A stretch of 64,000 nucleotides of DNA from Archegozetes longisetosus. Its lineage: Eukaryota; Arthropoda; Arachnida; Sarcoptiformes; Trhypochthoniidae. The position numbers and the translations under genes are program-made. This document shows positions 1 through 11,400 of the stretch, one piece after another. Below the pieces are notes generated by a model. That model was not told the DNA's origin. It searched no databases and saw only the letters and a list, made by a program, of their open reading frames with translations. The DNA lies in contig JAEMBT020000006.1 of the NCBI GenBank assembly GCA_018873245.2, positions 9,941,855 to 10,005,854 of the forward strand, written 5' to 3'. Within the stretch, counting starts at the first letter, position 1. Each line of letters begins with the position of its first letter.

Positions 1-593
1 TTATACTGTATAAGAAAGCTTTACTGATTTTTTCTCAGCAATTATTCATTCCGTTGGTCTGAATTATGAAAAATATGGAGTTTTTGCACGAATCTAACAA
101 ACAGTTAAGCCACTTTTGTTCATTTGGACCTAGAGGCAGATTAAGCAAAATTGAGCTGAAGGTCAAACTAATCAAAAATACTTGGTCTGTACAATTATAG
201 AAAGTCGTCAATTACAATTAACCAATAATGGAGTGAACAGTTTAACGAATCGAGCTTTAAAACTGAAGTTATAGGAGAAGTTTTATTGTTGAAGTGTTTA
301 AATGCATAGTTACTAAGGGACTTGTGCATTATTTTAGCATTCCTAGAATTGAAGCTGTTCTATACTATAATAGTTAGTTGTATAAAAAGTTGTGGCATAC
401 CATTCGCATACCAGAACTAAGGTAGCAGGTGTGATGAGAGCTTGTTTCCAGTTTGGGGCACAAGTTTGCTTACTCAAGAGGGGGAAACTAATGCTGCACT
501 AGAGGGTAGACAGGATGTGAATTTCTTTTTATCACCACATAATACAAGTGATTCAAGTGAAATAAAGTTATTTCCCTTTTGTTTTCCTTTTAG
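1..593. other. Upstream flank of the SH2 gene; no gene recognised
   Basis: No conserved coding segment was found here. A pyrimidine-rich tract ending in TTTTAG at about 583-593 looks like a 3' splice acceptor for the SH2 gene, so at least one 5' exon of that gene, untranslated or coding, probably lies here or further left, outside the window. The in-frame reading continues upstream through this tract without a stop, but nothing in it resembles a domain. Confidence 0.4.
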
Positions 594-618
594 ACATTGT
601 TTATTTGTCTTTACTATC

Positions 619-1719
619 ATGAATTTGCTACCGATTCAACATAAGTCAAACGACAGTTTGCCCGCAACTTCTACTACTTCTAATACTTTCTCTACTTTAC
701 GTTATCACCAAAACTCACCAAATACTACCAACAAGTTTATGAATCACTTGTTATCGTGGCGAAAGTCAAGACGAGGCAAAGTTATCTTAAGAACTGCCAC
801 TTCTTATAATAATGTTTGTGTAATCATGAAATCAGAGCAAAGCAGTTGTCGAGTTTTTAGTGAAAATCAACGCCAACACAATTCGCTAACAGAATGCTTT
901 CATTCTCACACTTCATTTGCACCTGTGGTCAGTTTTGTGAATAAAGGCGAAGGACTTATTTCAATGCAACTCATGGATCGCGTCATGATTAATGATAACG
1001 AGTTATATTCAATGGGTTTATCAAATCATCCAATTTCATCAATTTCCTCAATCAATAGTAATCTCATGTCAACTGGATCTCTCTCTAACATTTCAATTCG
1101 CAATGCATTACAGCCTCCGACACCTCCTGTAAGGAATGATTCCCTATATGATAATAACATTGAAGCTCAACAGTGGTTTCACGGCTCACTACATCGTGAC
1201 AATGCTATCAAAATGCTTGAAAACTCTCCTATCGGTTCGTTCGTAGTTCGATATTCAACAACTAAACAAAGTTGTTATGCTTTGTCAGTCAGAGTTCCAA
1301 ATGATTACCAATTGTCTGGAATCGCACACTATTTAATAATAATAACACCGCGAAAAACATTCAAAATTAAGGTATTACTCGTTTGAACATTTTGATAACT
1401 TATTCGCATGAGACATGTTGACTATTATTTTGACTTTTGTTCATAATAGGGATTCAGCAAAGAATTTGAAAGTCTCAATTCCCTAATAGTACATCACAGT
1501 ATAATGAGAGAAATGCTTCCGTGTTGTCTTCTCTTACCAGTCAATAAAGAAAATAATACCTATTCCAGTAAGAAAGGTTTCGCTCAAACTCCACATCAAA
1601 ACCTTCAAATTACTAATCAAAATAACAATAGTGAAGATGTTCTGGTTGATGTCGATTCTGATCCCAACTATCAAAAGATCTTAACTAATTTTCGCAAAAC
1701 AATGTCTCATTGCAACTGA
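619..1719 (+). CDS. SH2-domain protein (C-terminal SH2, tensin-like)
   Basis: Two exons, 619-1371 and 1450-1719, joined by a 78-bp GT-AG intron in phase 0; about 340 aa. The SH2 domain occupies roughly residues 180-280. It starts with the WFHGSLHR signature and has the FVVRYS phosphotyrosine pocket with the invariant arginine. It continues across the intron into ESLNSLIVHHS and ends at LPCCLLLP. The HYLIIITP...LPC.LLLP tail resembles the tensin SH2 family, but no PTB domain follows: the protein ends about 60 residues later with a polar tail. The N-terminal half is Ser/Asn-rich and low in complexity. The first in-frame ATG after a good acceptor at 593 is 619, but an upstream coding exon is possible. 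Role inferred: a phosphotyrosine-binding adaptor. The exact orthologue was not recognised. Confidence 0.75.
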
Positions 1720-1835
1720 AAAATGTACAAATTTTGTGAGCTATGTAAAATTATATAAATTGAAAATTTAATCATTAATTGATAAAAATAATTATTTAAT
1801 TAACATAAATAATACTATAAATTATAATTTCCTAA

Positions 1836-1841
1836 AATAAA
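1836..1841 (+). terminator. Poly(A) signal of the SH2 gene
   Basis: An AATAAA hexamer lies 117 bp after the SH2-gene stop codon. It also lies 15 bp short of the stop codon of the convergent phosphatase gene, so the two transcripts probably overlap at their 3' ends. Confidence 0.4.
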
Positions 1842-1855
1842 TTTCAAAAGATCAA

Positions 1856-3464
1856 TTATAGACTGCAAGCGCTTTGATAATCACTAGTATTGGTAATTGA
1901 TTTGAACTTATTTCTTATAAAATGACTGAAAGTATCAATATTAATTAAGTGTACTTTCTCTTTAGTATCGAATGATAAACAATTAGAAAGATTTTCTTTG
2001 CAAATCTCAGTAAAGCGGGTCACATCTCTGCCATTATAAATGATTCTTAAATAAGTATGATCATCGATATTATGTCTATAAACTTCGAATATGACACGAG
2101 ACGCATACGGAGGAAGGTTACCATCAAAAAAGTCAAGAGCAGAGGCCAGGGCCACGATTGTCAGATCATGAGCAGAATACAACAGGAATGATTGTTTGTT
2201 GCGAACGTCATTCACACGTTTAACTAATTCATTGAGAAAGCCGAAAATTTTCAGCCAATTTAAATGTTTAAAGATATGAGAAATAGCTAATTGTTTGCCA
2301 TGAAATTCAATGTATGCGATCAATTGCTTGACATGTTCTAATGTGACACAATTGTCGCGATTGCACGGCAGATCACTGTTATGACACATAAATGCCATTA
2401 AACCGTCAAATACTGCAACAGGTGTCTTGAACAATTGGCTTTGGTTCATACTGTTGGCTATAATTGGCCTTAGATCTTCTAAAAGCTTTAATACTGCTGG
2501 ATGTGATTCTAGAGTTTGGCGTTTATTTTTGCTCAAAATCTTGTTTAAGTATTCGATTTTCTTACATCTCTGCACACAAAACTCAGGACTACTGCAGAAA
2601 AAAGTGCCAAAAGTGCCGACGACTTGAGGAAAGTTTCTGAAATCCATGACTGATATGGGCTTTAAGAAGCCATAAAGGAATGCAACAGCACTTTGAAAAG
2701 TCCGCGGATATTGAGTGGTATAAGCTTTCAATTTATAGGAATCAAATGACTTTATCCTCAATTGTTTGCCATACAACTGGCCTAAAAGTGAGCCAAGAGT
2801 TAAATGTTGAGCCACTCCGAATCGGGACAAGTGTCCCAATTGACAGATAGAAGAAGTTGGCATTAATGAATAGGGAAGCGACAGTTTTGACTTTCGCAGT
2901 CTTTGCTTTGCATCTCTGAAGAAATTTTTCAGCCATTCGTAGCGAAACTGATCTCGGTTTGAATTGGATTCTACCAATGGATCACAAATTATTGACGACA
3001 TGTTTCTGACTGGACGTAACGGTCCGCGATCTCCATGTCTTATGAGGACTATAACTTTGGTCAAACTTAGGTCTGGAATCACAGTCGAAATAGTGTTCAA
3101 TTCATCGTTAAGACTAATAGTTGGCGAAGGATTACAATAGGTTTGGATTCGAGCCATTCTCGGGCTCGACCACTCGAATGGTTTCATTTTGCCATTTGCC
3201 GCAGCACTTGTCACACGTCTGTCTTCTATATTGCCATTGATGTGACGGTAAGTAACTGTCAATTGAAATGATAACCAGCTTTTTAGTCAATTGGTTCAGA
3301 TTTGAAAACGTTATAGTTTTGAAAGCATTCAAATTAGAGACTATTGAGACAATTGGTAAAGACTTACATAATGTGAAGAAAGCGAATACACAAATCGATA
3401 AAATAAAGACAGACAACAAACGCATTCGGGAAAAGGTTTTGATCATAATCCTAATTAATTTCAT
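1856..3464 (-). CDS. PXYLP1: 2-phosphoxylose phosphatase 1-like (histidine acid phosphatase)
   Basis: Exons in transcript order are 3464-3368 and 3255-1856, with a 112-bp GTAAGT...CAG intron in phase 1; about 498 aa (human PXYLP1 is 480). The N-terminus is a type II signal anchor: a basic start, then a hydrophobic stretch at about residues 16-31, as expected for a Golgi enzyme. The catalytic RHGDRGP motif (His about 106) and the distal YSAHD motif (His-Asp about 395-396) are both intact, as is the Cys-rich CHNSDLPCNRDNC segment typical of this family. Known family role: removes the 2-phosphate from the linkage-region xylose of proteoglycans so that glycosaminoglycan chains can elongate. The start was chosen at 3464 for its AATCAAATGA context; in-frame Met codons at 3518 and 3446 are alternatives. 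The gene is convergent with the SH2 gene, with 136 bp between stops. Confidence 0.88.
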
Positions 3465-4033
3465 TTGATTCAAACATATGTTTGAGTTATTTGAATATAA
3501 AACTATGAATTGAGTCAATATGACTGTAAATATAAAGCATTATTTGGCGTGAGATCACGTATTTTTATTACAGCTTATTATTATAGGATAGTTGAAAATA
3601 ATAAAATTGTTTTATATCGAAAACTCATTGAGAATTGACATGTGTCTGTATTACTCAATGCTACTGATACACTACATAATAGTTCGATTGGTATAGAAGG
3701 AGTACAAACAACACTTTAGTTAGGTCAATATTTTATAGCCTTCTATAACCTAGCGTGCCACACGCACTACTCCTTACTTATCGATATCTACCAAACTCTA
3801 CTACTCTCTCGTGCTAGTTTCTTAAGTTTAATAAGTTAAGCTAAGTAAGGCTATAAAATGTTGACCTAACTAAAGTGTTCCGTATCTCCCCCTAATACCT
3901 GACTGATGGAAGCTTGCAAAGATGAATTTTTATAAGCATACAAAGTAGTGCTATCTATTAGTCATTACAACTAACATTCACTGTTTAGGCTTTCGATACA
4001 GGAATAGATATCCGTATACATAGAATCGATAGA
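3465..4033. other. Divergent intergenic region with an inverted repeat
   Basis: This stretch lies between the divergent PXYLP1-like and DNAJC28-like genes, so it should hold both promoters. Apart from the inverted repeat at 3710-3879 I see no conserved element. Confidence 0.4.
3710..3879. repeat. 32-bp terminal inverted repeat pair (MITE-like, 170 bp)
   Basis: Positions 3710-3741 and 3848-3879 are reverse complements with a single mismatch (31 of 32). The spacer is 106 bp. The arm core is TTAGTTAGGTCAA on the left and TTGACCTAACTAA on the right. No target-site duplication is obvious directly outside the arms. The arrangement fits a small non-autonomous DNA transposon or a fold-back element. 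The other inverted repeat in the window (35446-35669) does not share an obvious arm sequence. Confidence 0.65.
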
Positions 4034-5257
4034 ATGCTTAATAATAGCAATTTGTTGACAAGATTTCTAATTAAATATTTATCAATTAATTCCTCAGTTA
4101 GTTCTTGGCAATTATTGAGGTATTCATCAAAAGGAAATGATTATTACGAACAGATTAAAGTAATAGTTATTTACTTAATTACAATTGAAGTATTGTTTTA
4201 ATAGATTACGTAATTGTTTTCATAGCAATGTTGTCAAATCCTCAACATTTCAAACATCGATTTCACTGCAGCCGACTTAAAAAATGCTTATATTGAAAGT
4301 TGTAAACGAACTCATCCTGACTTGAACAATCAAGACGATAAAGAATTTTTATTAATAGAAGCCGCTTATCACAAACTCAAGCAATATTTAGAAAATAAAG
4401 TGACCACAAGTCAAACACAGAATCAGTCAAACATTATTGAAGAGCAAGAGGAAGATAGTGATCGAATTAGGCATAAGGTTCCCCAACACAGACAATACCT
4501 TAACTATGATGGTGTTGGCTTTGGAACACCATCTGATCGACTCAAACAGTATCAGAAGCACAGACTAACCAGAGCTACCGATTCGGTTAATGAGTTCCAG
4601 TTGAATAAAATTATGTCAAAAGGTGATTGGTCTCAAAACGATTCACTCATTTTAAGAGACCCTAACCTTCAGAGACAAGTCAAGGTTAAACATGGATTCG
4701 ATCGGTTGGTTGAAGATTTAATACAAGAATCGATGGCGAGGGGAGACTTTGAAAACTTGCCTGGTTCTGGTAAACCTCTTAAATATCGCCCAGAAGTCCC
4801 TTATTTAGACTCAACTACTTTCAAATTGAATGAAATACTTATCAACAATGGTTTTGTTCCAGAATGGGTTCTCCTTGAAAAAGAAATCAGAAATGAACGA
4901 AATTCTATCAGAAAAGAGCTTTTGTCGCTTAAAGCTACCGAAAAATTAAGTGATAGTAAACTAATCGAACAAATCGAGACTAGAGTTAAAGAACTTAACC
5001 ATAAAATCAATAAATACAATACTGTTGTGCCCATCATTGCAAAACAACAAATTCATTTCATTTTAAAGAATGAAATGAACAAAATCAAGGAAACTGCATG
5101 TGATAATAATCATAGCAATAAAGAGAATTCAAATTCCAAATTTGACAAAAATGAGAATAAAATAAATAGTGATAGAACAAAGATTCTTAAGAATAGTGAC
5201 AACAGTCAAGAAAGTAGAGATAATTTGTTGAAAAGAATTATGTCATTATTTTCTTGA
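4034..5257 (+). CDS. DNAJC28: DnaJ homologue subfamily C member 28-like (J domain + DUF1992)
   Basis: Exons 4034-4159 and 4226-5257, with a 66-bp GT-AG intron in phase 0; about 385 aa (human DNAJC28 is 388). Exon 1 encodes a basic, Ser/Leu-rich N-terminus that looks like a mitochondrial presequence, then the start of a J domain (NDYYEQIK). Exon 2 continues with QILNISNIDFTAADLKNAY and the HPD motif (THPDLN). The DUF1992 domain lies at roughly residues 190-275: FDRLVEDLIQESMARGDFEN, then LPGSGKPL, and ends before a Lys/Glu-rich coiled region and an Asn/Ser-rich tail. Vertebrate DNAJC28 is linked to Golgi/COG and mitochondrial roles; the role here is inferred. The splice places about four extra residues (KQCC or similar) between the two J-domain halves, so this junction is the least certain part of the model. 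Confidence 0.85.
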
Positions 5258-5364
5258 ATTAAAGTTAATATTTATTAATATTGATATTAAGTTATAATAT
5301 TATATGATATTAATATTATCACATCCATCAAAAAAACATTGAAATATCACAGCTTGTCTTTCAA

Positions 5365-5370
5365 TTTATT
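5365..5370 (-). terminator. Candidate poly(A) signal of the SLC7A14-like gene
   Basis: A TTTATT on the plus strand (AATAAA on the minus strand) sits about 80 bp beyond the transporter stop codon at 5450. The neighbouring DNAJC28-like gene ends at 5257, so the two genes converge with under 200 bp between their stops. Confidence 0.35.
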
Positions 5371-5449
5371 AGGTAATTGACAAGCAAACAAAGATTCAAA
5401 GAGATTCGTTGATGCCAAACAAACATCAAATTAATTATTGGAAGTATTT

Positions 5450-8400
5450 TTAGTCAAAAGTTTGCCAATCTTCAAAATTTCGAGAAACATCAGAGGAGGA
5501 CAAAGTACTCGTAAAACCATTTGGTTTGTTATTTGCATCAATGCGTGGCCTTAAAGATTGCTTGAGCCTGTTTTGCGGAATAGTTAACTCCATTTGTTGG
5601 GACTCTTTTCTTTCTGTTGTCACACATTCTTCAGCGGGCTTTTCGAGCGAACTATTTTTGATACCATAGCAGAAATACATCGCAAGACCTAAATTGATAA
5701 TATGATTAAGTTTTCGTTTTGATGCAAATTTAAAAGCTTTTTTATTGGTAATTACCGGCAATCATCCAAATAGTAAAACGCACTAATGTTAATATTGAAA
5801 GTCTTAAAATGAGATATATGTTAATGATAATGGCGATTGCAGGCACGAACGGCACTCCCGGAGCTTTGAATTTTAAATCGCATCTAAAAAGCAGAAAATA
5901 CTATACAAACTATATAATAAACTTTGTCTATCTCTCCATTCAGTTAAATTTATTTTCAATAGAATAAAAAAGTCCATAGAAAATGAAGGCTTATTTTTTG
6001 TTCTTTAAAAAAATAATCTAACTGGATGTTAAAGCTAGACAGACTGAACAGTAATGTGAACGATAGAATTGAAAACTAACCTAATCTGTGGCTGTCGCGA
6101 TATGGCTAGAATGCAAGCGACAATTGCTAGAAGAATGCCAATAAAGATTATTACAGTGAAATGATTGCCCCAATTGATGGCATTGAAGTGCCATGCCAAT
6201 ATTACGTCAAATATTATTACAAGAATAAATAAAACTCCAACCAATTTAACAACATGCAGACCAGTCTCTTCGGAAGCAGGTCCGTGGACTTTCCATCCGT
6301 ATGGAAACAAATACATACATAACTTTTCATATTTATCCAGAATTCCTGATCTAAAAGTGTGAATAAGAATAATTTTATTCAATTTTAATAGTGATCTTGG
6401 TTTTGGTTTTGATTTTGATTGAATAAGTAGCAAAATATATTTTTCGTTTCCATCTAAAATAGAGAATTACAAGAGAGAAAAGAGCTGGTAAAATTGCTCG
6501 AGACATGAATAAAAGTGTCTTCAAGCTTTCTTTTGACCTTTAAGAGCAATTTTAAAAATTTAGGGTTTGTGCTGCTGAAAGTAGTGTTGAGTGCATTATA
6601 GCACATGTAACATTTAGTTTGAAACGGATTAAACGTTATTATTCTATGTAAAAAATCTAAAGAAGATTTATTAGTATTTTGAACAAGAAGCACATACTAC
6701 ACAATAAAATGTAAGCTTAAATTTCAATATTGATAACAAAGCAATTAATCATATAAAATAATTATATTAGGATCTATAACACATAGTTAATTAGAGAATG
6801 CGCTTATAATAATTCATATCATTTTGTTTGACTTCATTTAGGAATTAATAGTTGAGCAGTAGATAACCTATGCAAACTTGTCCATATTACACAATAGAAA
6901 GAGCTGCACTTCAGAAACGACTACCAACTTTAGAAAATTTCTAATGTAAGCAACCTTTCGAACAATCGACTTGTTTGAAGTGTTGTGTCAATCCTTCAGG
7001 CGAATCGTAATTCGGTTCGATAAATAAGACAAATCGATAGGAGTATTTGCAAGTTATATCAAAGATTTTATGATTCCTTCCTAATAGAATATAAAGCACG
7101 CAAATTCTGTGTGGATTTGACCAAATTCTTTCAGTGAAAATCTTGACGAATGGCCTGAAGGATTGATTTTATACGCAATCTAAAAGGGGTTTTGCCTAAA
7201 CCACTTTGTATGAAAAATCATTATTATTTATTTACATAAAATGCATTGCCTATCACACAAACGTTTGATTTTTGAACAATTCTCTTAAGAATGATATTAA
7301 AGTTTGGCTAAGATTTTGTAGGATTTAAAATTAGGATAAACATGTAGAAGTGAGTTGTAGCCTATTATAATTCTAAATTGAAGCCCCAGCTCAATAAGAA
7401 AATTTGAATGGCATGAAAAATGTTTCATTTGAATAATTGATTATAACAGTATTATGCTTTTCTTGTATTCACCTTCTTTGTACTTTTGTGTTGGTTCTTT
7501 AAGTTGAAAATATATGTTGAGAGTCTAGCTTCGCTATCATATTAACTTTTGTCGCAAATAATACAAGCTTATCAATCATTTTCTTTAAGCTCATTCTACT
7601 ATTCTATGAATAATATTTCAAACTTTATTCCTTTAGAATTGGATAAATTTATTAGTTTGCTCATAAATTCCAAATTTACATGATAAATTCCATTTAAAGA
7701 ACTAAAATTAAACAATAGAAACGTATGAAATTTTCGATGAGGTTCTAATATAGACCATTAGAACCTAATGCTTTTATTAGTCAAACAACATTAACTTTGA
7801 TGCGACTATAACTGTGTAATATGCGCACATCAATTACTCGCTCAAATAATCAAATTTCAAATCATAAAAACCGTTATGTGATCACTTTTACTAGTTTTAT
7901 TGATAAAAACTTTTATTCCACCTTTCTTCAGCATCTGCTAAATGCTTTCTCATTAAAATCAATCTCTTTCACTGGAAGCTATTTCAGCAGAAAAATGTTT
8001 CGGAGAAATATCACATAAATATGACAGAAATGACAGAGAAGAGTATGACACAGTTCACTTCTATTTGTTGTGTATCAAGTGGCTCTACATTTCCATTCAA
8101 TAGATAGGGCTGTAATGTGTTTATTTGTGATTGTAATGTAGACTCTGGCACATTCTCAAGTATATTATCAAGAAAATCAATTTGAATCAATAAACAAGAT
8201 TTAAATTGATTTCAATTGAATGTTTGCCAGCTGGTAGAAGTAATCTCTTCTGTAACATTTTCAAAACTATACCTCCCCTAGAGTTTTAGGTTCACTTCTA
8301 ACAAGATTAATTTATTTCAGAAATAAAACCAAAAAATCACTACATGTTCAACTAAATTATTCCTTTTTTCACTTTTGTTTGCTTTTGACAACTTCGGTTA

Positions 8401-11400
8401 ACTTCAAGTCTAATACTCTACTTGACTTTGTCAGCATTGTTCAAATTGATTCGAAATTTGCAAAAATTATCTTTTTAATGCCTCCCATTTAAAGTTGAGA
8501 TTCTCTTGAGTCAAGCAAAACAAGTGAAGTCTGAGCTGCGGGATTCGATGAACTGTTTTCAATTTGAATTTTGATAATTTGACACAACATTCATAAAGCA
8601 TGTCGTATTTGGCTGTGTTTGACACATTTTCATGCTCAATTAATAGTTAATCGTGATATTTTGTTTAAATAAATAGTAATTTTGATACTATGGAGATTAT
8701 CGTATACTGTATGTGTGGAATCTTCATACTGTTGAGCGATTGTTATATAGTTTTACAAATAAACTCGACCTCAAGTTTATGCAAATTACTTCTGGTTATA
8801 TAGAGACTTTTTCAGGAAAAATGCATTCAGGACTACATGCATTTTTTCAGTAGTTAATTATTTCTGAGCAAAAACCCAGTCCAAGTATCTTTTTATTATC
8901 TCTGCATTCGATCGAATTTTACCAAATTTAATGAATGCTTGGATTTGAATTAGATTAAGCTGAACTCTAAATAACCTCACTTATAATAGGCGTTTCTTAT
9001 TTAGCAGAAAATTTTTAGTTAAAAGCCTGTAACATTAAAAGTTAATTGCTTGATACAGTAGTAGCTCAATATAGTGAATTGCTAGAGACTAATAACCCAC
9101 ATTCACTATATAATGGTTAATATTTGTTAAATAGAATGAGTTAAGCACAGACTATTGCGTTCACTATACCGAGGACTGAAGTTGACTATATCCAGAAATT
9201 ATTGTATTTACGATAAAAGTTGCAGATTTTCTAAATTAAATAATTAAATTAACAGAAAGTACTCTCATACCTTCTGCCACTACTGCCCCCGTGTTGATAA
9301 GGAACTGATCCATAATGAAATCCTGCATTTCCTGGAACTAAAAATTCATCGTCCTTACTCTCTTGCCTAAAACAGTTTGGATCAGTTTCATCGCTTTCTG
9401 ACGAGTCACATCGATTCGTCCTCTTGGCATGAATTCGTTGCTCTTTACTTGTGATAAAAGGCGTAAATTGTGGCGCATTGCTTATGACTTGTGGCGAGAC
9501 TTCTTTAATAGGAGTCGGACACGCACTACGTATTGCTTGAGGCAAAAGATCAACCAAATTAGTTCGCGACGGTTGATATCGTAATAAAAGAACACAAGTG
9601 GATACCTATCATAATCATAAAAGACACTAATTAATGACTTTTCCAGCTAACTTTACCCAAAAATCCACTTTTACCAGAGTGTATGCCATCAAAGTTCCGA
9701 TTGACATCATCTCAACTAAAACTTCGAGTGACATAACAAATGCTACGAACGCAGTAAAACCACCGAAAATTAGTGTAGCTTTAAGTGGAGTGTTAGTAAA
9801 GTTTGAAATAGCTGATAGTTCTCTGAAGACGAGTCCGTCTTTAGCCATAGCATACACGACGCGTGGCATAGGAAACTATGACAGCGACAATTAAAATTTT
9901 AGCATTATTATTATTATTAGATAAGTAAGGAGAGCATAAGTCTGAGGCTACATTCCCAAACTAATGAAAATTGCAAAACATAAGGACATTGCAAATAATT
10001 GATTAAAAGTCATCCATTCTTATTCTACACTTTTGCAATATTGCTAATTTTGCAAAATTTCTAGAATGCAGCCCCCTGGTTGTTTTAATTTCTGACTACC
10101 ATTGAGCCAAGCATTGAGACTGTGAGTCCTGCTAGTGCTCCCACAGCCACAATCATTTTGCATCGATTTGCTCCTACGTATGCAAACATCTCAACTAAAG
10201 CTGAATCAGGATTGATATCACTATAAGGTACCATAAGCGTGACTATCAGACCTATCCAAGTATTCGTAGATTCATATAAATTTGATATTTGATCTTATAT
10301 AAAATCTAGAATGAAAATTAGAGCTGCGCTTTACATGAACCATTTGTTTGAGTTGGCTTTCTCAAATGCTGAACAGTCGCAGATGAAAATGTTGCTGCAT
10401 AGCTTCCAGTTTTCTCACATTATACTTTGCATTTTTATTGGGATTGATCGCAATCCCACCTTTAATGAAGTTTTCACATTATGTTCTACAAGCTTTTCTT
10501 ATTTCTAGAGAAGATTGTTTTCTTTCGATTATTATGCTATATTTTCTTACGAAATTCTTCTTTTTATTCCCACTAACAACCATTATGTACTTAAAGTACT
10601 AGTACTAACGATTTTTTTATTAACTCAAAAATATGCCTTTTAAGTTTTCAACATCTTTCTCACCAATATTATCAATTATGAAATAAAAGGAATCAAAATG
10701 AAAAATTGTCTTCCTTAATGTACAAAAGCAAAATTTAATTAAAGGAGAATTGAAAAAATCGATCAGCTATTTGATAAGGTGTTAGATAATAAAGATATCA
10801 ACTGTTATATCAATCGATAATAATGATTCAAACATAATAGTCAAATCAAATATAAGTTTTGAGTTGTCAATCTATTTGATAAACAACATTAGATATAAAT
10901 AATACTCTAATTGTCCAAATGGATATATTTATAGTGTCCACTAACATGTTCGCAAAGCCTACAACTAATTTGTGGGCTCAATTTCAATTAAGGGTTGACA
11001 CCCTTTTATCACATCAAATCTTCAACTACAATACAAGACATCGGACACTGAGCTCTAATTGCACTGAATAGTTAATCATTATTCTTAAGGTTGAGCTCCA
11101 ATAATAGAGTTTGGGAGTAAAGCTAAGCCAATCGAATTTTATCCATAATATAACACATAATACCAATTATTTACTAGAATTCACCAAATATACCGATCAG
11201 TTCGACGAATTGATTACATTGCTCACTCTATACTACATAGAACTAGAAAATAGTTTCAATTCGATTAAAATTTTACAAATGGTCAAAGCATTTGCATTCC
11301 AAATCTACATTCAAATCGATATGAGATTCTCATGAAGATTCTGTATTGATTGAATGAATAAAATATTGAAACATATAAGACTTTAATTAATTTGAATATC

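Noticed and set aside
7740-7766. Perfect 10-bp stem-loop in a transporter intron
   Set aside because: Short AT-rich stems of this size are expected by chance in kilobases of AT-rich intron; no supporting context.
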